The notes beneath the pieces are model-generated. The model was not told where the DNA came from. It saw only the letters and a program-made list of their open reading frames with translations, and did not search any database. From Auricularia sp. M13 (lineage: Eukaryota; Basidiomycota; Agaricomycetes; Auriculariales; Auriculariaceae), in contig CM073195.1 in the NCBI GenBank assembly GCA_037042915.1, forward strand, positions 186,001 through 250,000: a stretch of 64,000 bases of DNA, written 5' to 3'. Shown one piece after another: positions 54,167 to 64,000 of this stretch. The translations under genes were made by a program, and so were the position numbers. Every line of letters begins with the position of its first letter. The first letter of the stretch is position 1.

Positions 54167-55376
54167 ATGTCTGCCAAAACATGTGAGCATGCCGTCCTGA
54201 TGGGCGCCCTGGCCACCGAGAATCGTTTCGCCGGCGCCTCTGAGAACGATCTCGTTGTTGGCGAAGAACGCGCCCTCGCCATCGAAAACCTCGCTGTTTC
54301 CGCCCACGAACATGTCCTCACCGCCGCCGCTATCGAGGACAGCCTCGTCGTTGCAGACGGCCGCATTACCGTTATGCACGGTCTCGCTGCCGCACAGGAA
54401 AACTGCCTCGCGGCGCATGGACGCGCCCAGGAGCGCGCCATTGCCACAGAAGAACTCGCCCACGTTGCCCAGAACTGCTTCGTCGCCGCTCAGCACTGCG
54501 TCGCAGCTCTCGAGGAACACGTCGCCGCTCTCGGTGACAGCGCTGCCATCCCCGCCGCCACAGTGCTTGCAAGCGTTTGCACGACATCACTGAACACCCA
54601 CGCGACTGCCTGCCGCTCACAGACGCGGCCCAGCCGACCAACCGCCATTTCCAGCCGGCGCCTGTATGTTCCCCATTCATGCGCTCGGCGCCATTGGAGA
54701 CTGCCCCTCGACTGCTGCAAAATCTTCCAATGTTGCCACCGACAATCGCGCCAAGAACCGAGTCGCCAATGCGCATGCACGCGCCGTCGTCGCCGGAGAG
54801 CGAGCTAAAACTCCGGTCCTCACTGCCCGTGCGCGCGCGCTCGCCGTGCTCATTCCACGTGTTGTTGCCGTCGCGGAGCCCATCGTCGCCGTGGCCGAGC
54901 GCGTCGTCGCCGTCACGGAGCGCAGCATCGCCGTCGCCGAGCGCGTCGTCGCCGTCATGGAACGCGGCGTCGCCCTGATTGAGCGCGCTGCAACCGTTTT
55001 TAAAATGTTCGTTTCGTCCGCGCGCGCGAATTGATCTCGCGTTTATGTCTCGCTGCCCTGCTCTTCTTCCCGAACGTACTTAGGCTCTCCACAGACAATG
55101 GACTGCGAGCATCAGCACGACGTTGTCTGCGAGGCCCTCGCCTACGTCGGCTGCGTTGCCGAACGATGGCAGCGGCTCCTGGCTTCCACCAGCGAGCCAC
55201 TGCCTCAGCACCTCGCCTCGCCGCGCACTTGGACTGTGCAGTCAACGCTGAGCCGCGCCGACCTACAAACGTCTTTCCTCCGCTGCACAGGCTGTCGCGG
55301 CCACCGAACTGCCTGCCGCCGCCATAGAAGAGCGTCTCGCCATTGCCGCAAGTCGACGCGTCTTTGTCTGAATTCT
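54167..55376 (+). CDS. Ala/Glu heptad-repeat (coiled-coil) protein, probably spliced
   Basis: ATG 54167 opens MSAKTCEHAVLMGALATENR and continues ~140 residues of Ala/Glu/His-rich helix with regular A-x-x-E spacing (EERALAIENLAVSAHEHVLT, RAQERAIATEELAHVAQNCF, CVAALEEHVAALG). A second block near 54850-55000 is a strict seven-residue repeat (AVAERVV, AVTERSI, AVAERVV, AVMERGV, ALIERAA), encoded by a 21-nt tandem repeat. A third block (CEALAYVGCVAERWQRLLAS near 55130; AVAATELPAAAIEERLAIAA near 55290-55350) has the same character in another frame and ends at a stop near 55374. Introns presumably connect the blocks, but I could not fix them. The same DNA read on the minus strand is Thr/Arg-rich and unlikely. 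Function unknown. Confidence 0.45.
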
Positions 55377-55442
55377 AGGTAACTGCGCTGACAAAGGCAA
55401 TGCGCGGAGGTTGACCTGGCCGCGCAGAACGGCCGTGGTGGG

Positions 55443-58400
55443 TTGGAGAAGGAAAGGGAGGCTGTTGAGGCCATCCAGCATGCTGTGGCAAAGTTGAGCG
55501 GCGCACCCCTTGAGGTCGTTGGCGACGATACGCCGTTGAACGCGCTCGGTGTGGGTTCTTTCTCTGGTCAGATACCGAATGTCCACGCTGACCTTGCACC
55601 CCTTCTAATCAAAGACGCGCCATACAGCTCGCAGCGCATTCGCAGTCTCAGATTCGGCTGCAACGTCGCTGTCCTCGTCGTGCTGGAGCATCCGACGGCC
55701 GTACTGCTGGCGTCGTTCGTCGTTGCGGATTCGAATGGCGGCGAAGACGCGGACGTTCTGGAGATTCACCGCGTGCTGGAGACGTTCAAAGCGGAATGGC
55801 TCCCGCGCGTCAAACAGCAGATCAAGGTTGAAGACCGAGGTATTGAGGTGGTCCTGTCGTGCCTTCCTCGTGAGTAGATTCGGTTGTAAGTCTACGATGT
55901 GGCTGAGGCTGATGAATTGTGTATTAGTGTAGGAAGCCATGCTCTCCGAGCGCGCGCCCTCAGGCTATCATCGCGAGTATTAGCCTCATACCTGCGTCGA
56001 ACTGGATTCCAGCGTGGACGCGAAGAGGCTTCGGGATGCATGAATTGCTCTTGCAGCACAGTACTTAGGATTGGATTCATGCAGTCCACTGGCAACTACC
56101 CGGACGATACGTACGTTTTATATTCTACTTTTTATGATGCCGTTGTTGACAGCGAATTACAGCACGTTTATCCAGGTTCTTTATGCGAAGACTCAGGTTA
56201 ACTGGTCGGTGCACACGGCGCAGGATGGCACGAGTCTGGAGGACCTTGCGAGCGCACGTGCGAGAAGATCATGAAGGATGCTGTGGGCTCAGCCGCCGTG
56301 GGCGCTGTCTCTCCTGGAGAATAATGAAGGAGAGCGTCTGCTTGTGTTGTCGGCATGATTCGTTAGTCTTGCCTTGCAACTCTTGCAGTTTCTTTCTGAC
56401 AACCGTTGGCAGAATATACGGCGCGGGCACGATCCGCTTTCTGCTCGGCGACGCCGCCGCGCCGTATCACATCCGTGCTCTCTCCTTCTATCCCACACTA
56501 TTTTCACTCGCAAGCCTCTTGAACACCCTTTCCGCGGCACAGGCCACGCGAGACATCTGGGAGAACGCCCTACAGCCCTTCGCGGACCCCGAGCCGTACG
56601 GACTGCGCGACCTAACAGGCCGCACGCCCCCGAAGGACTCTAAGGCGCCGGGGCACATCTCCTGCGGCCAAGCGGCGTCGAAGCGGCGTGCGCAGCTGGA
56701 GGTCGCGGGCGTGCGCCGCGTGGCTCGCTGGGCGCCAGGGGTATCTGGCGCATGTCGCATGGGCAGTTGTGCTGGGCGGGTACACCGAAGCGCAGCGCGT
56801 CGTCTTCTGCTAGACGCTCTCTGCGCGGCGCGCCCCACTGGCGCTCGGGCAGCTGCTCAGTGTGATGCCCATGCGGCTTGATGTTGGTGAGCAGGAAACG
56901 GCTAGGAGGGCCGTGAAGGTCTCGTCGGGCTCGCTGAGAGCGTTGTTCCACAAGTCGTTGATATGTGGATGGGATAAAAGCGCATGGGTTGCGATGTTTG
57001 TGCTGCACCCCGAGACGGAAGATGATGGGGACCAGACGCCGCTGTGGCCAATCGTGCAGAACGTCGTGCCGCTCTATTTGAGCATGGGTGGGCGCTGAAC
57101 ATGGATCTGCGCAGGGACCGCGTCGAGCCAGATATTTGGGCGGACAGTGCTCTCCTGTGCGTCGTCTTCCTCGGTTCTCGGCATTGCCACACAACCATTC
57201 TCTTCGCTCTCCAGCTCAACTCGCTCTTCTCACGCAGAAAACCGACGCCGTGCTTGCCTTGCTCGCGAAGAACCCTAACATGCCGTTTGGAACGCTGCTC
57301 TTGCAACTGCCGCTGCAGTCCGAGCCGACGCCGCCGCCGAACGTCATCGAGGCGCCGAATCAGAAGCCGATGTGGTAGCTGGAGTGCTACGCCCGGGAGC
57401 ACCCAGACTGGATGGCAGCCATCGTTGCGAGCCGCATCGAAGACAGCGCGGACATCGAGGGCTGGACGTACAAATAGACGCAACTGGACGATGCGGCGAC
57501 CCGCCACACTTCATCCTCTTCAAGGGCATTTGGTATTCTGCGTGGGATGCACGCTGCCAGCGTACGCGTAGTAACTGTGGTGTGTTGAGCATTCATTGGT
57601 GGTTTATAATGGGAGCTGAATATCGCTTCAGAATTTGCAAGACCGGGAACAGTTACTAACCGGCCAGTGCAGAAGATCTTCCACCTGCCTGCAGAGTCCT
57701 GCTAGTACAAGACAGCGATGCTGCGATGGTCTTTAAGACGGCCGAGTAGGCCATCAAATTCCAGGACGTCAAGAACGGCGTCGACGTCGTTGTTGTCGAC
57801 GACGCGAGTTATCTCGCAGAACTGGCGCGCCAATGCTCGACCGTGCCCGACGTACCCTACGATCGGTACGCTCCAGGCTACTGTAAGCGTCGAACCATGG
57901 CCTCTCCGCACTGCGCGCTGAAGACGTTCCAGTGCTATACACCAGCGACAGTACGGGTCGGGCCAAGGGCGGGCTCGTGTCCCACGGCAACCTCGTCTCC
58001 TTCATTGAGTGTCTCTATGACTTAATTGACAAGCATTGTCCTGTTCCCCCATATGGGGGCAAAGGTCGCTTCCTGGGGCGCACGTCAATCGTATTGCAAG
58101 TGCCATCTGTTTACACGCCCTGTGTTACTGACGCACAGTAGTGATGTGTACTTGCTTGGAATCTTTGCTACTTTCCGCTTCGGAATGGCATCCGCGTCGG
58201 CTCCAAGGCATATTATCCTCGCTGACCTTGGTAATACGCTGCGACACCTCAAGATCGCACTCTTGGTACAGGCATACGTTCCGCCTTCGGTAATAGCTCA
58301 TCGTCCATCTCCTAGCCTTGCTCCTTCGCTCCTCGAACGTTCCGGCCTGTACCAGGCATCCGTTGGAGGTAGGCACTTCGTAGTTCTTACCGTTGCTCGT

Positions 58401-60113
58401 GCCTTACCATGTTTTACAGGTGAAATGATCTCTGCTAAGATTATCGAAGTCTGGAGTAATGACCCAGATGGCAATTGTCCTCTTCAACGCCTGTAGGTGC
58501 GCCCCGATTGGAGCGGACACGCGCTGACCCTTCCTCGTCAGACGAGCGCACATGTACACTGATATGTTCTGTCTTGCGATTGCTTGTCTCACTGGTCTGT
58601 ACAGGTCACGATTGGGTGTTCTGCGGGGGTCGGAGTGCGCTTTTCGCATTTGTTAGTGTCGGCGATCCCTGACACATTTCAGGAACTTGGCGTCTCTGGG
58701 GACCTCGTGGGGTATCGTCTATCTGAACCGCCCAGATGCGAAGGCTTCATGGTCGCAGATCTCGTCATCGCTGTCTAGTTTATGCCTGTGGCGCCCATCT
58801 CACGCAAGGTCGATACCAAGCTGCTGAGGAAGGGTGTTCTCAGACACGTCTCTGGATGCGCTCACGGCCGATGCCGCACAGCCGAAGTGCGCTTTGACTA
58901 GTCAGGAGGAGCGTATCCGCGACATAATTCTTTCCATGCTGCCGGCTTCGGAACCGGTAAAACACCTGACGACAACTCTCCAGCTCGGTATCGACTCCAC
59001 TGCCGCTATCAGGCTTTCTGCCAGACTTGCTACCACCTGCATGAACATCCCTATGGCTTTCTTGGTCCGAGGTCCCTTTATTGAGGCCATTGCGAACAAG
59101 GCTTCTGCTGGCCACGCCGTGCAGAATGGATAACACCTTCACGCTGTCGGCGAAGAATTTCGGCTATCTGCTGAGCAGGTCCGGTCTGTGCTCGGCGCAT
59201 CCACTGGTGTTAAAGACGTCATTCCTGCTTTGCCTTTACAAAAGAGCTGTTTGCCCGCCCCATCCGTTCCAAGGCGCCTCTATGTGAATTACGTCCTTGA
59301 GTTAGAGCCGGCACGTCGAGAGATCTTGCTGTGTCATCTTCTGGGGACGATTGCTTCCAATTCCATTCCGCGGACATCTTTCGTCGCTGTCGAGAAGAAG
59401 GTCGCGCAGGTTATTCTGGCTGTAGGCCCGTACCCCGATCCCCTGGCACACCGCTCACTGGAGGCGAGCGACCATTCTTGACTCAATGGACACTGTGGCA
59501 AAGAATATCATCGACAGCATTTCATCTGCCAGTTCCGCCACTGAAGGCGAAGCTTCCCTCGTTCTTACATTGCGCCTTTCCACATACGACGATCAGTACA
59601 TCCTAGTCATCGGCGATTATTTCATTTCTGACTTTGTAGATAGGCGAATCGCTCGCAATGTTCCTGCACGTACCAGAATCGCGTTTGTACGACCAATCTG
59701 ACCTCCACCGCACACGATTCTCTAAAGTTGTGGAGTACGTGGCCGCATCAAATCTCGCCGATGCGTGCCGCTTCTACGGGAGCTACTTGAAGGACCTTTG
59801 GCCACAGGGTGAGCACTTATTCGTGGCGGATCCAAGGAATTTTGAAGAGTTGAAAATTGTGCACAGTATCAGTATTGAGGAACTCGAGGCAACAGCGCGC
59901 AGCTCCGTCATTGGACTGCACGCCTTGTGTCAGGCTGCGTTCGCCGAGCACTTGCGGAGTGCGGACACCGTAAGCCAAACCTATCCGTCGTTTTGGCCTG
60001 TACCTTACCACCTGCAGGTAATCGGTGTCGTTCTTTCCAACTGCACGATTCCAGTCACTGATGCAGACACTGTTCTCGGTAAGAATAACCTGCTTGTTGA
60101 CGCATGTTGCTAA
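55443..60113 (+). pseudogene. Multi-domain NRPS pseudogene (T-C-A-T-C)
   Basis: Domains in order: carrier-like start (AIQHAVAKLSGAPLEVVGDD, then LGVGSFS where the family has LGxDS, so the phosphopantetheine serine context is damaged); condensation remnants (RFLLGDAAAPYHIRALSFYP; MPMRLDVGEQETARRAVKVS); adenylation domain starting WLECYAREHPDW, with A3 as LYTSDSTGRAKGGLVSHGNL (G to D in the loop), LGVSGDLVG and LNRPDAK (different frames), and an A10-like RKVDTKLLRK near 58810; an intact-looking carrier LGIDSTAAIRLSARL (~58985); a condensation domain DVIPALPLQKSCL ... SNCTIPVTDADTVLG (59220-60090). Many frame changes and in-frame stops. The C-domain wording recalls basidiomycete siderophore (ferrichrome-type) synthetases, which is only a suggestion. 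Confidence 0.7.
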
Positions 60114-60114
60114 T

Positions 60115-60560
60115 GGTGTTCAGTAGGTCCGTGGCGCGTCAACTGGGCACACGGGTGGGTATCGCGGCTGTGGCCAAATTCATTCGTCGGAGCGGCGCGT
60201 TTGGGCAACCCACCGCCCTGGACGCGCACGACGAGAGTAGCGGCGCGCCGCGCGGTCAACTGTGACCAGCTGGGCCAGACGGCCCCACACCCCGACGCGT
60301 ACGCAGGCGACCGCAACCCCCAAATACGACCACTCTAGATACATACACATACAATACCCTTTCCTTGACACTGTCTGCACGACCTACCACCACCTATGCT
60401 GAAGCTCACCCTGATCAGTCCCCAGTGCGCATAACTGGCCTTTATTCATGCTCCCTGTCTGTTGCTTCATCTTCTGTAAATAATTACCCATTCATGCGTC
60501 GTGCGTGCTATGTCAAGCTACTTTTGTCTGGTATATTGGTCCCAACTAACTATATACACT
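60115..60560. other. No gene recognised
   Basis: Short frames only, between the NRPS remnant and the low-complexity repeat. Confidence 0.5.
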
Positions 60561-60561
60561 A

Positions 60562-60880
60562 GTAGCCTTGGGTCTCAAGGATCCCAAGTCCCAGATTTCT
60601 CCGGGACCCGTTCTCAACTCCAGCACTAAGTCCCAAAGTTGAGACCCGGTCCCGGGGAATTCAGCACCAAAATCCAAAGTCGGGACTAAGTCCCAAGTTT
60701 GCCCAACCCACCGAGTCCCGACTTCGGGATCTGGTCACAAAGTCGAGAAGTCCCAAATCTGGGACAAAGTCCTGGGTTTCAACGGTCTCCGGGATATCTG
60801 GGACCAAGGTCCCAAGTCTCAGCCGGTCCCGGATTCCCTGGTCCCAAGTCCCGGATTCTGCTGGGACGGCCCAAGCCACC
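60562..60880. repeat. Degenerate (GTCCCAAGTC/GGGACTTGG) low-complexity repeat
   Basis: About 320 bp is built from cccaagtccc, gggactaagtccc, gtcccgggattc-like units in both orientations, so short imperfect palindromes occur every 10-30 bases. No coding pattern. It ends where the partial kinase duplicate begins. Confidence 0.8.
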
Positions 60881-60904
60881 ACTTTATGTACATCGAGAAA
60901 CACA

Positions 60905-61025
60905 AGCTTTCCGCATTTCTTTTGCGGCCACACATGCTGCTGCGCAGAGCACCATCGGCGCTCAGTCGCGCGCGCTCATCTCCTCGCAACAATCCTGCCA
61001 ACCAGTCGCGACTCATAAGATCCCG
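60905..61025 (-). pseudogene. Partial duplicate of the kinase C-terminus
   Basis: The minus strand reads WLAGLLRGDERARLSADGAL, close to WLRALLQRDARARLSADGAL at the end of the intact kinase gene at 61665-62988; cagcatgtgtgg and ccgcaaaagaaatgcgg also match. A frameshift after SADGAL destroys the end. Only the last ~40 codons were copied, about 650 bp downstream of the parent and in the same orientation. Confidence 0.8.
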
Positions 61026-61029
61026 CATT

Positions 61030-61660
61030 ACACCGGATACATTACGCACCTTCCTCACCAACATCGTGACCCTGCACCAGCTGTCCGACGACTGCCGCCT
61101 GCTATGTGCATCGGGTTTACGCGCCATTCAGCTCCGCGATACCCGTATTCTCCAATCTTAGCGCCACAATACGGTCCGCGCATTTCATGCGATTCGTAGC
61201 TTTGAGCTGGATGAGCAGAACTTTAGTAACTAGCAGCATCACCTCACTAAGCCACAGCTCGCACCTTGTCTTTCCGAGCATTGCCAGCCTATAATCATGG
61301 TCGCCAAAGGTGCGCGCGATATATTCCTATATCGCGATATCTCTGGCCTGTGGCGCTGTTCAAAGATTGCGGCGACGTCAGTATATCAGCCCCGCCAGCG
61401 CGAGTCCGCCCAGACGCACTCGCTATTCTACAGACTTTGGCGCGCCAACCATGTGGGTCTTGACCTTCCCGACTCTCGCCTCATCTTCGCGTCGGCCCTC
61501 CTTCTGCCCATTCACTTTATCTCCAGGTTGTGGTACCTATTCGCTGTGCTTCAGACTCGCCCGCCGTCCCAGCAATGCCCGCCTCGCACCCTCGAGGCCA
61601 GCGCCGACGGCTTTATCATACCGCATTGCGCACGGCCTTCGCGATATACAAGCTTTGGGG
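61030..61660. other. No gene recognised; small perfect hairpin at 61316-61335
   Basis: gcgatata-ttcc-tatatcgc (61316-61335) is a perfect 8-bp stem with a 4-base loop. Otherwise only short frames. Confidence 0.5.
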
Positions 61661-61664
61661 AGTT

Positions 61665-62988
61665 TCATTTTTGCAGCCACACATGCTGCAGTGCACCGTC
61701 GGCGCTCAGTCGCGCGCGCGCATCCCTCTGCAGCAGCGCCCTCAACCATTCGCCCCCTACTCCGGCAACGTCATGAGATCCGGCACAACATGGAGCAGAA
61801 CGCTCACCTTGCCCGCTACAACCCTGGGCCTCCAGCGCCCTCCAATCTGGCCTCGCCGTGCCACTAAACATAATGGTCGGGTCCGCTCCCGTCACACTAT
61901 TGCGTGCTATCAGCCCACGAAAGTATCCATCGGTTACACTCACCAGTCCAGGATTGTCATCCCCAAGCTCCACACATCGACTGCGACCGTATATCGCTCT
62001 CCTTGGCGGATCTCTGGAGCCCGATACGCCGGCGTCCCAGCTGTGCCCTATACAACATTTATGATTACCACATGCGGCACAGAGAGGCCTTCCATGCACT
62101 CACCTCGAACCACCCGTCGCTCGTCGTGAAGGTCGCAACCCCGAAGTCGGCGAGCTTAACTTCAAACCGAGCCTTACACGATACCACGACGTTCGCTGGT
62201 TTCACGTCGCGATGAGCGATAGCGCGAGAGTGAATATGCGCCAACGCCGAGCACAGATCGCGTGCTGCGTCCTGAGCTCGCCGCTCGTCTAGTAATGAAC
62301 CCTTTTAGCAAACCCCATAATCATTTTATCCTTATACTGCAGAGCTCACCGAGTTTGCCCATCGACGTGACCATAGCCCATAGGTCCCCACCTGGAATAT
62401 ACTCCATGGCCATGCATATATGTCCAAGCTCTTCGAACACCTCTTCCAGCCGAACCACTTTTGCGTGCGATAGCAGCGACAGCGTCATTGATTCCTGCAT
62501 CAGCTCCGCGCGGCGTTGACAGTCTTCTGCGCGCAGCGCTCGTTTCATTATCTTCACGGCGAAAAGCTTTCCGTCCACCGTGCGTGTCGCTTTGTAGACC
62601 TGGCCATACGCGCCGCCACCCAGACTGCGAATTAATTTAGTCTGCAGCTGTGGGATATGAAGCCCTTGACGTACAGTTCATTTAGCTCGTAGCGTCCCCG
62701 CACGAGCTCTGTCGGATCGTGCGCGCTGTATTGGGAGAAACCCCAGTCAATCACGGTCGCCACGTCGAGATCGGACAGAGGCTCAGCGTGACCCTTGCGA
62801 TCGACTGCCCCGTGGGACACGCTGTCCTTCAAATCGACAGCCGCCCCCCCCGTCGCGAATTCGGCCACCGTTGAACTGGGCTCGTATACGCGTTCACCTG
62901 GAGCCCGCAATACCGACTTGCGGCAGTCGAGATGCTGCACGCGTTCCGACACTTCGCGGTCACGCACTCGCTCGCCGGTCTGTGGCAT
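61665..62988 (-). CDS. Ser/Thr protein kinase, multi-exon, catalytic motifs intact
   Basis: Exons from the N-lobe on: exon ending 62350, then 62288-62104, 62047-61944, 61863-61808 and 61756-61665; introns of 61, 56, 80 and 51 nt with GT-AG borders and consistent phases. The spliced product has the glycine loop GGGAYGQVYKA, the lysine in LFAVKIMKRA, a Glu-containing helix QRRAELMQESMTLSLL, MEYIPGGDLWAM, the catalytic loop AHRDVKPANVVV, the magnesium loop LADFGVA, the activation segment end GTPAYRAPEIRQGERY, DVWSLGM and the subdomain XI arginine ARLSADGALQHVWL. Upstream (to 62988) a frame with GRYELNELYVKG precedes the N-lobe, but the join at ~62640-62660 needs a frame change; the true start is not fixed. 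CAMK-like in wording; substrate unknown. Confidence 0.8.
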
Positions 62989-63009
62989 GTAGTGCGCGAG
63001 CTCCTGCGT

Positions 63010-63971
63010 GGCCTGCTTCAGCTTCTACTCAACAAGTAGAACCCTCAACTCACTTACCCTTTCCGTGATTACAACGCCCTTGCAGTTCAGCACCTCCGTG
63101 GCAGCGCGCCCGCGGACGAACGCTCCTTCTTCATACTGTTTATCGCCATGCTCGTCTCCGAGCTCATTTTTGACCGCCGAGTTTCGCTGGTTAACGCGCG
63201 CGGCTGTTTTTTCCTCAAACCCGTGTCAGCCCGCTGTCACAAGAATTTCAGAATGCTCACTTTACTCCGCAGGTTCGTTCTGCCCATCTCGACCTCGCAT
63301 GACGTGCGCCGTGGAGCCTGAAGCTGTAGAGGAGTATCGATTCGAGAAGACCGACCACACCACGTACCTCTAGCTCCTGGCGCGTCACACTCTCGCTCGC
63401 TCGCCCTGTGAGCGAGTGTGCCTAGTTGCAGGTTCATATGAGCATAGATTAGATACTGGGGCCAGACATCGCGCACCTGCTGTCCAGCCGGTGCCGCAGG
63501 AAGGCTGGAATGACGCCCTGTATCCGCATTCACGCCGCTGTATATACTCTATCAATCGACGCACTTAGCCTGCGAGAGCATAGCACGCAATATTATCCAT
63601 ACACTCACCCGCAGAGTATCGTGTTTATAGACGGCCTCATTGTCGACCTCCGAAGGCGTAGCTGTTGGCATGACCAAAGCGAGCGCCGTATGTTGCGTCC
63701 GCCAGTCGGTTATAGGCGATTGCAGCGTCCAGTCGTGCGCGTGCGCCAACGTACCTGTGAACGACGCGCTCTCGGACGAGCGCGCGGCAGCCAATCGTCG
63801 TCCAGACTCGTCCGAATGCGCGGCGACGAGGTCAACTACAGGGTCGCCCATCGCATCTGTCGTCTCGTCGGGGTCGTCCAGGAGCCGTGTGAGCGTGACC
63901 TGAGCCTGAACCCACTGCTCGTGTCTGCGCGCCGCGTTTGCGAGGGCCTGCGAGCTGCAGAGCATCAGCAT
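63010..63971 (-). CDS. Possible 5' exons of the kinase gene or an upstream gene
   Basis: From ATG 63971 a frame of ~130 codons (MLMLCSSQALANAARRHEQW ... PTATPSEVDNEAVYKHDTLR) runs to a donor-like gtgagtgt near 63600. GVIPAFLRHRLDSR near 63510 may be the next exon, and KNELGDEHGDKQYEEGAFVR (about 63165-63100) another coding-like block on the same strand. They could be the N-terminal region of the downstream kinase or a separate gene; the window edge may also cut it. The start MLMLCSSQALA is weakly signal-peptide-like. Low confidence in exon structure. Confidence 0.35.
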
Positions 63972-64000
63972 TGACAACCCAAGCACAAGTGAGGTTGTCC

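Noticed and set aside
1-64000. RIP (C-to-T) mutation as the cause of gene decay
   Set aside because: The copies differ mainly by indels and mixed substitutions, without a strong one-way C-to-T bias or AT enrichment at the broken genes.

Overview
The window looks like nuclear DNA of a filamentous basidiomycete, probably an Agaricomycete. It is GC-rich. Introns that I could place by reading frame are 46-80 nt, with GTRNGT donors and short CTNAY-like branch sites. It carries a KDZ transposase with a CxC2-type cysteine cluster, a BTB-like protein, an F-box/LRR-like protein, pappalysin-type protease debris and NRPS debris. I saw no bacterial operon structure, tRNA, rRNA or CRISPR array.

Layout. 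1-3.2 kb: a frameshifted copy of a KDZ-linked accessory gene, the first codons of a KDZ transposase, then an EH-domain fragment and a CHD1-type SNF2 helicase fragment, all in the same direction. 4.2-14.2 kb: an apparently intact BTB-like gene (-), a small intact ORF (-), an M43 metalloprotease pseudogene (+), a CAMK-type kinase pseudogene (+) and an intact two-exon membrane protein gene (-). 15.6-19.4 kb: a ten-unit 276/277-bp tandem array with an 830-bp higher-order repeat, followed by a diverged ~117-bp array whose units look like intron-exon cassettes, then one more outlying 277-bp unit. 19.6-23.4 kb: a long, frameshifted, unrecognised gene (+). 27-29.4 kb: debris of CHD1 (-), a SUR2-type sphinganine hydroxylase (-) and two coiled-coil proteins (+). 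30.1-32.4 kb: an intact F-box/LRR-like gene (-) and an exportin-1 fragment (+). 33.7 kb: a 169-bp near-perfect hairpin. 36.5-38.4 kb: two intact two-exon genes. 40.6-45.5 kb: the full accessory gene plus a mostly readable KDZ transposase. 45.6-49 kb: a C6 transcription-factor fragment and an NRPS C-A fragment, both on the minus strand. 50.0-50.5 kb: a TA-flanked MITE with ~95-bp terminal inverted repeats. 51.3-52.9 kb: a membrane/coiled-coil gene (-). 54.2-55.4 kb: an Ala/Glu heptad-repeat gene (+). 55.4-60.1 kb: a larger decayed NRPS on the plus strand (T-C-A-T-C order). 60.6-64 kb: a low-complexity repeat, a partial kinase duplicate and an apparently functional multi-exon protein kinase gene (-).

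The genes do not form one pathway. The general picture is an accessory, repeat-rich region where a few intact lineage-typical genes sit among truncated or frameshifted copies of conserved genes. Many lesions are one-base indels, so uncorrected sequencing error must be excluded before each is accepted as a real pseudogene. The most useful leads are the duplicated KDZ accessory gene with its abrupt step in identity, the nested tandem arrays, the MITE and hairpin, and the mosaic of captured gene fragments.
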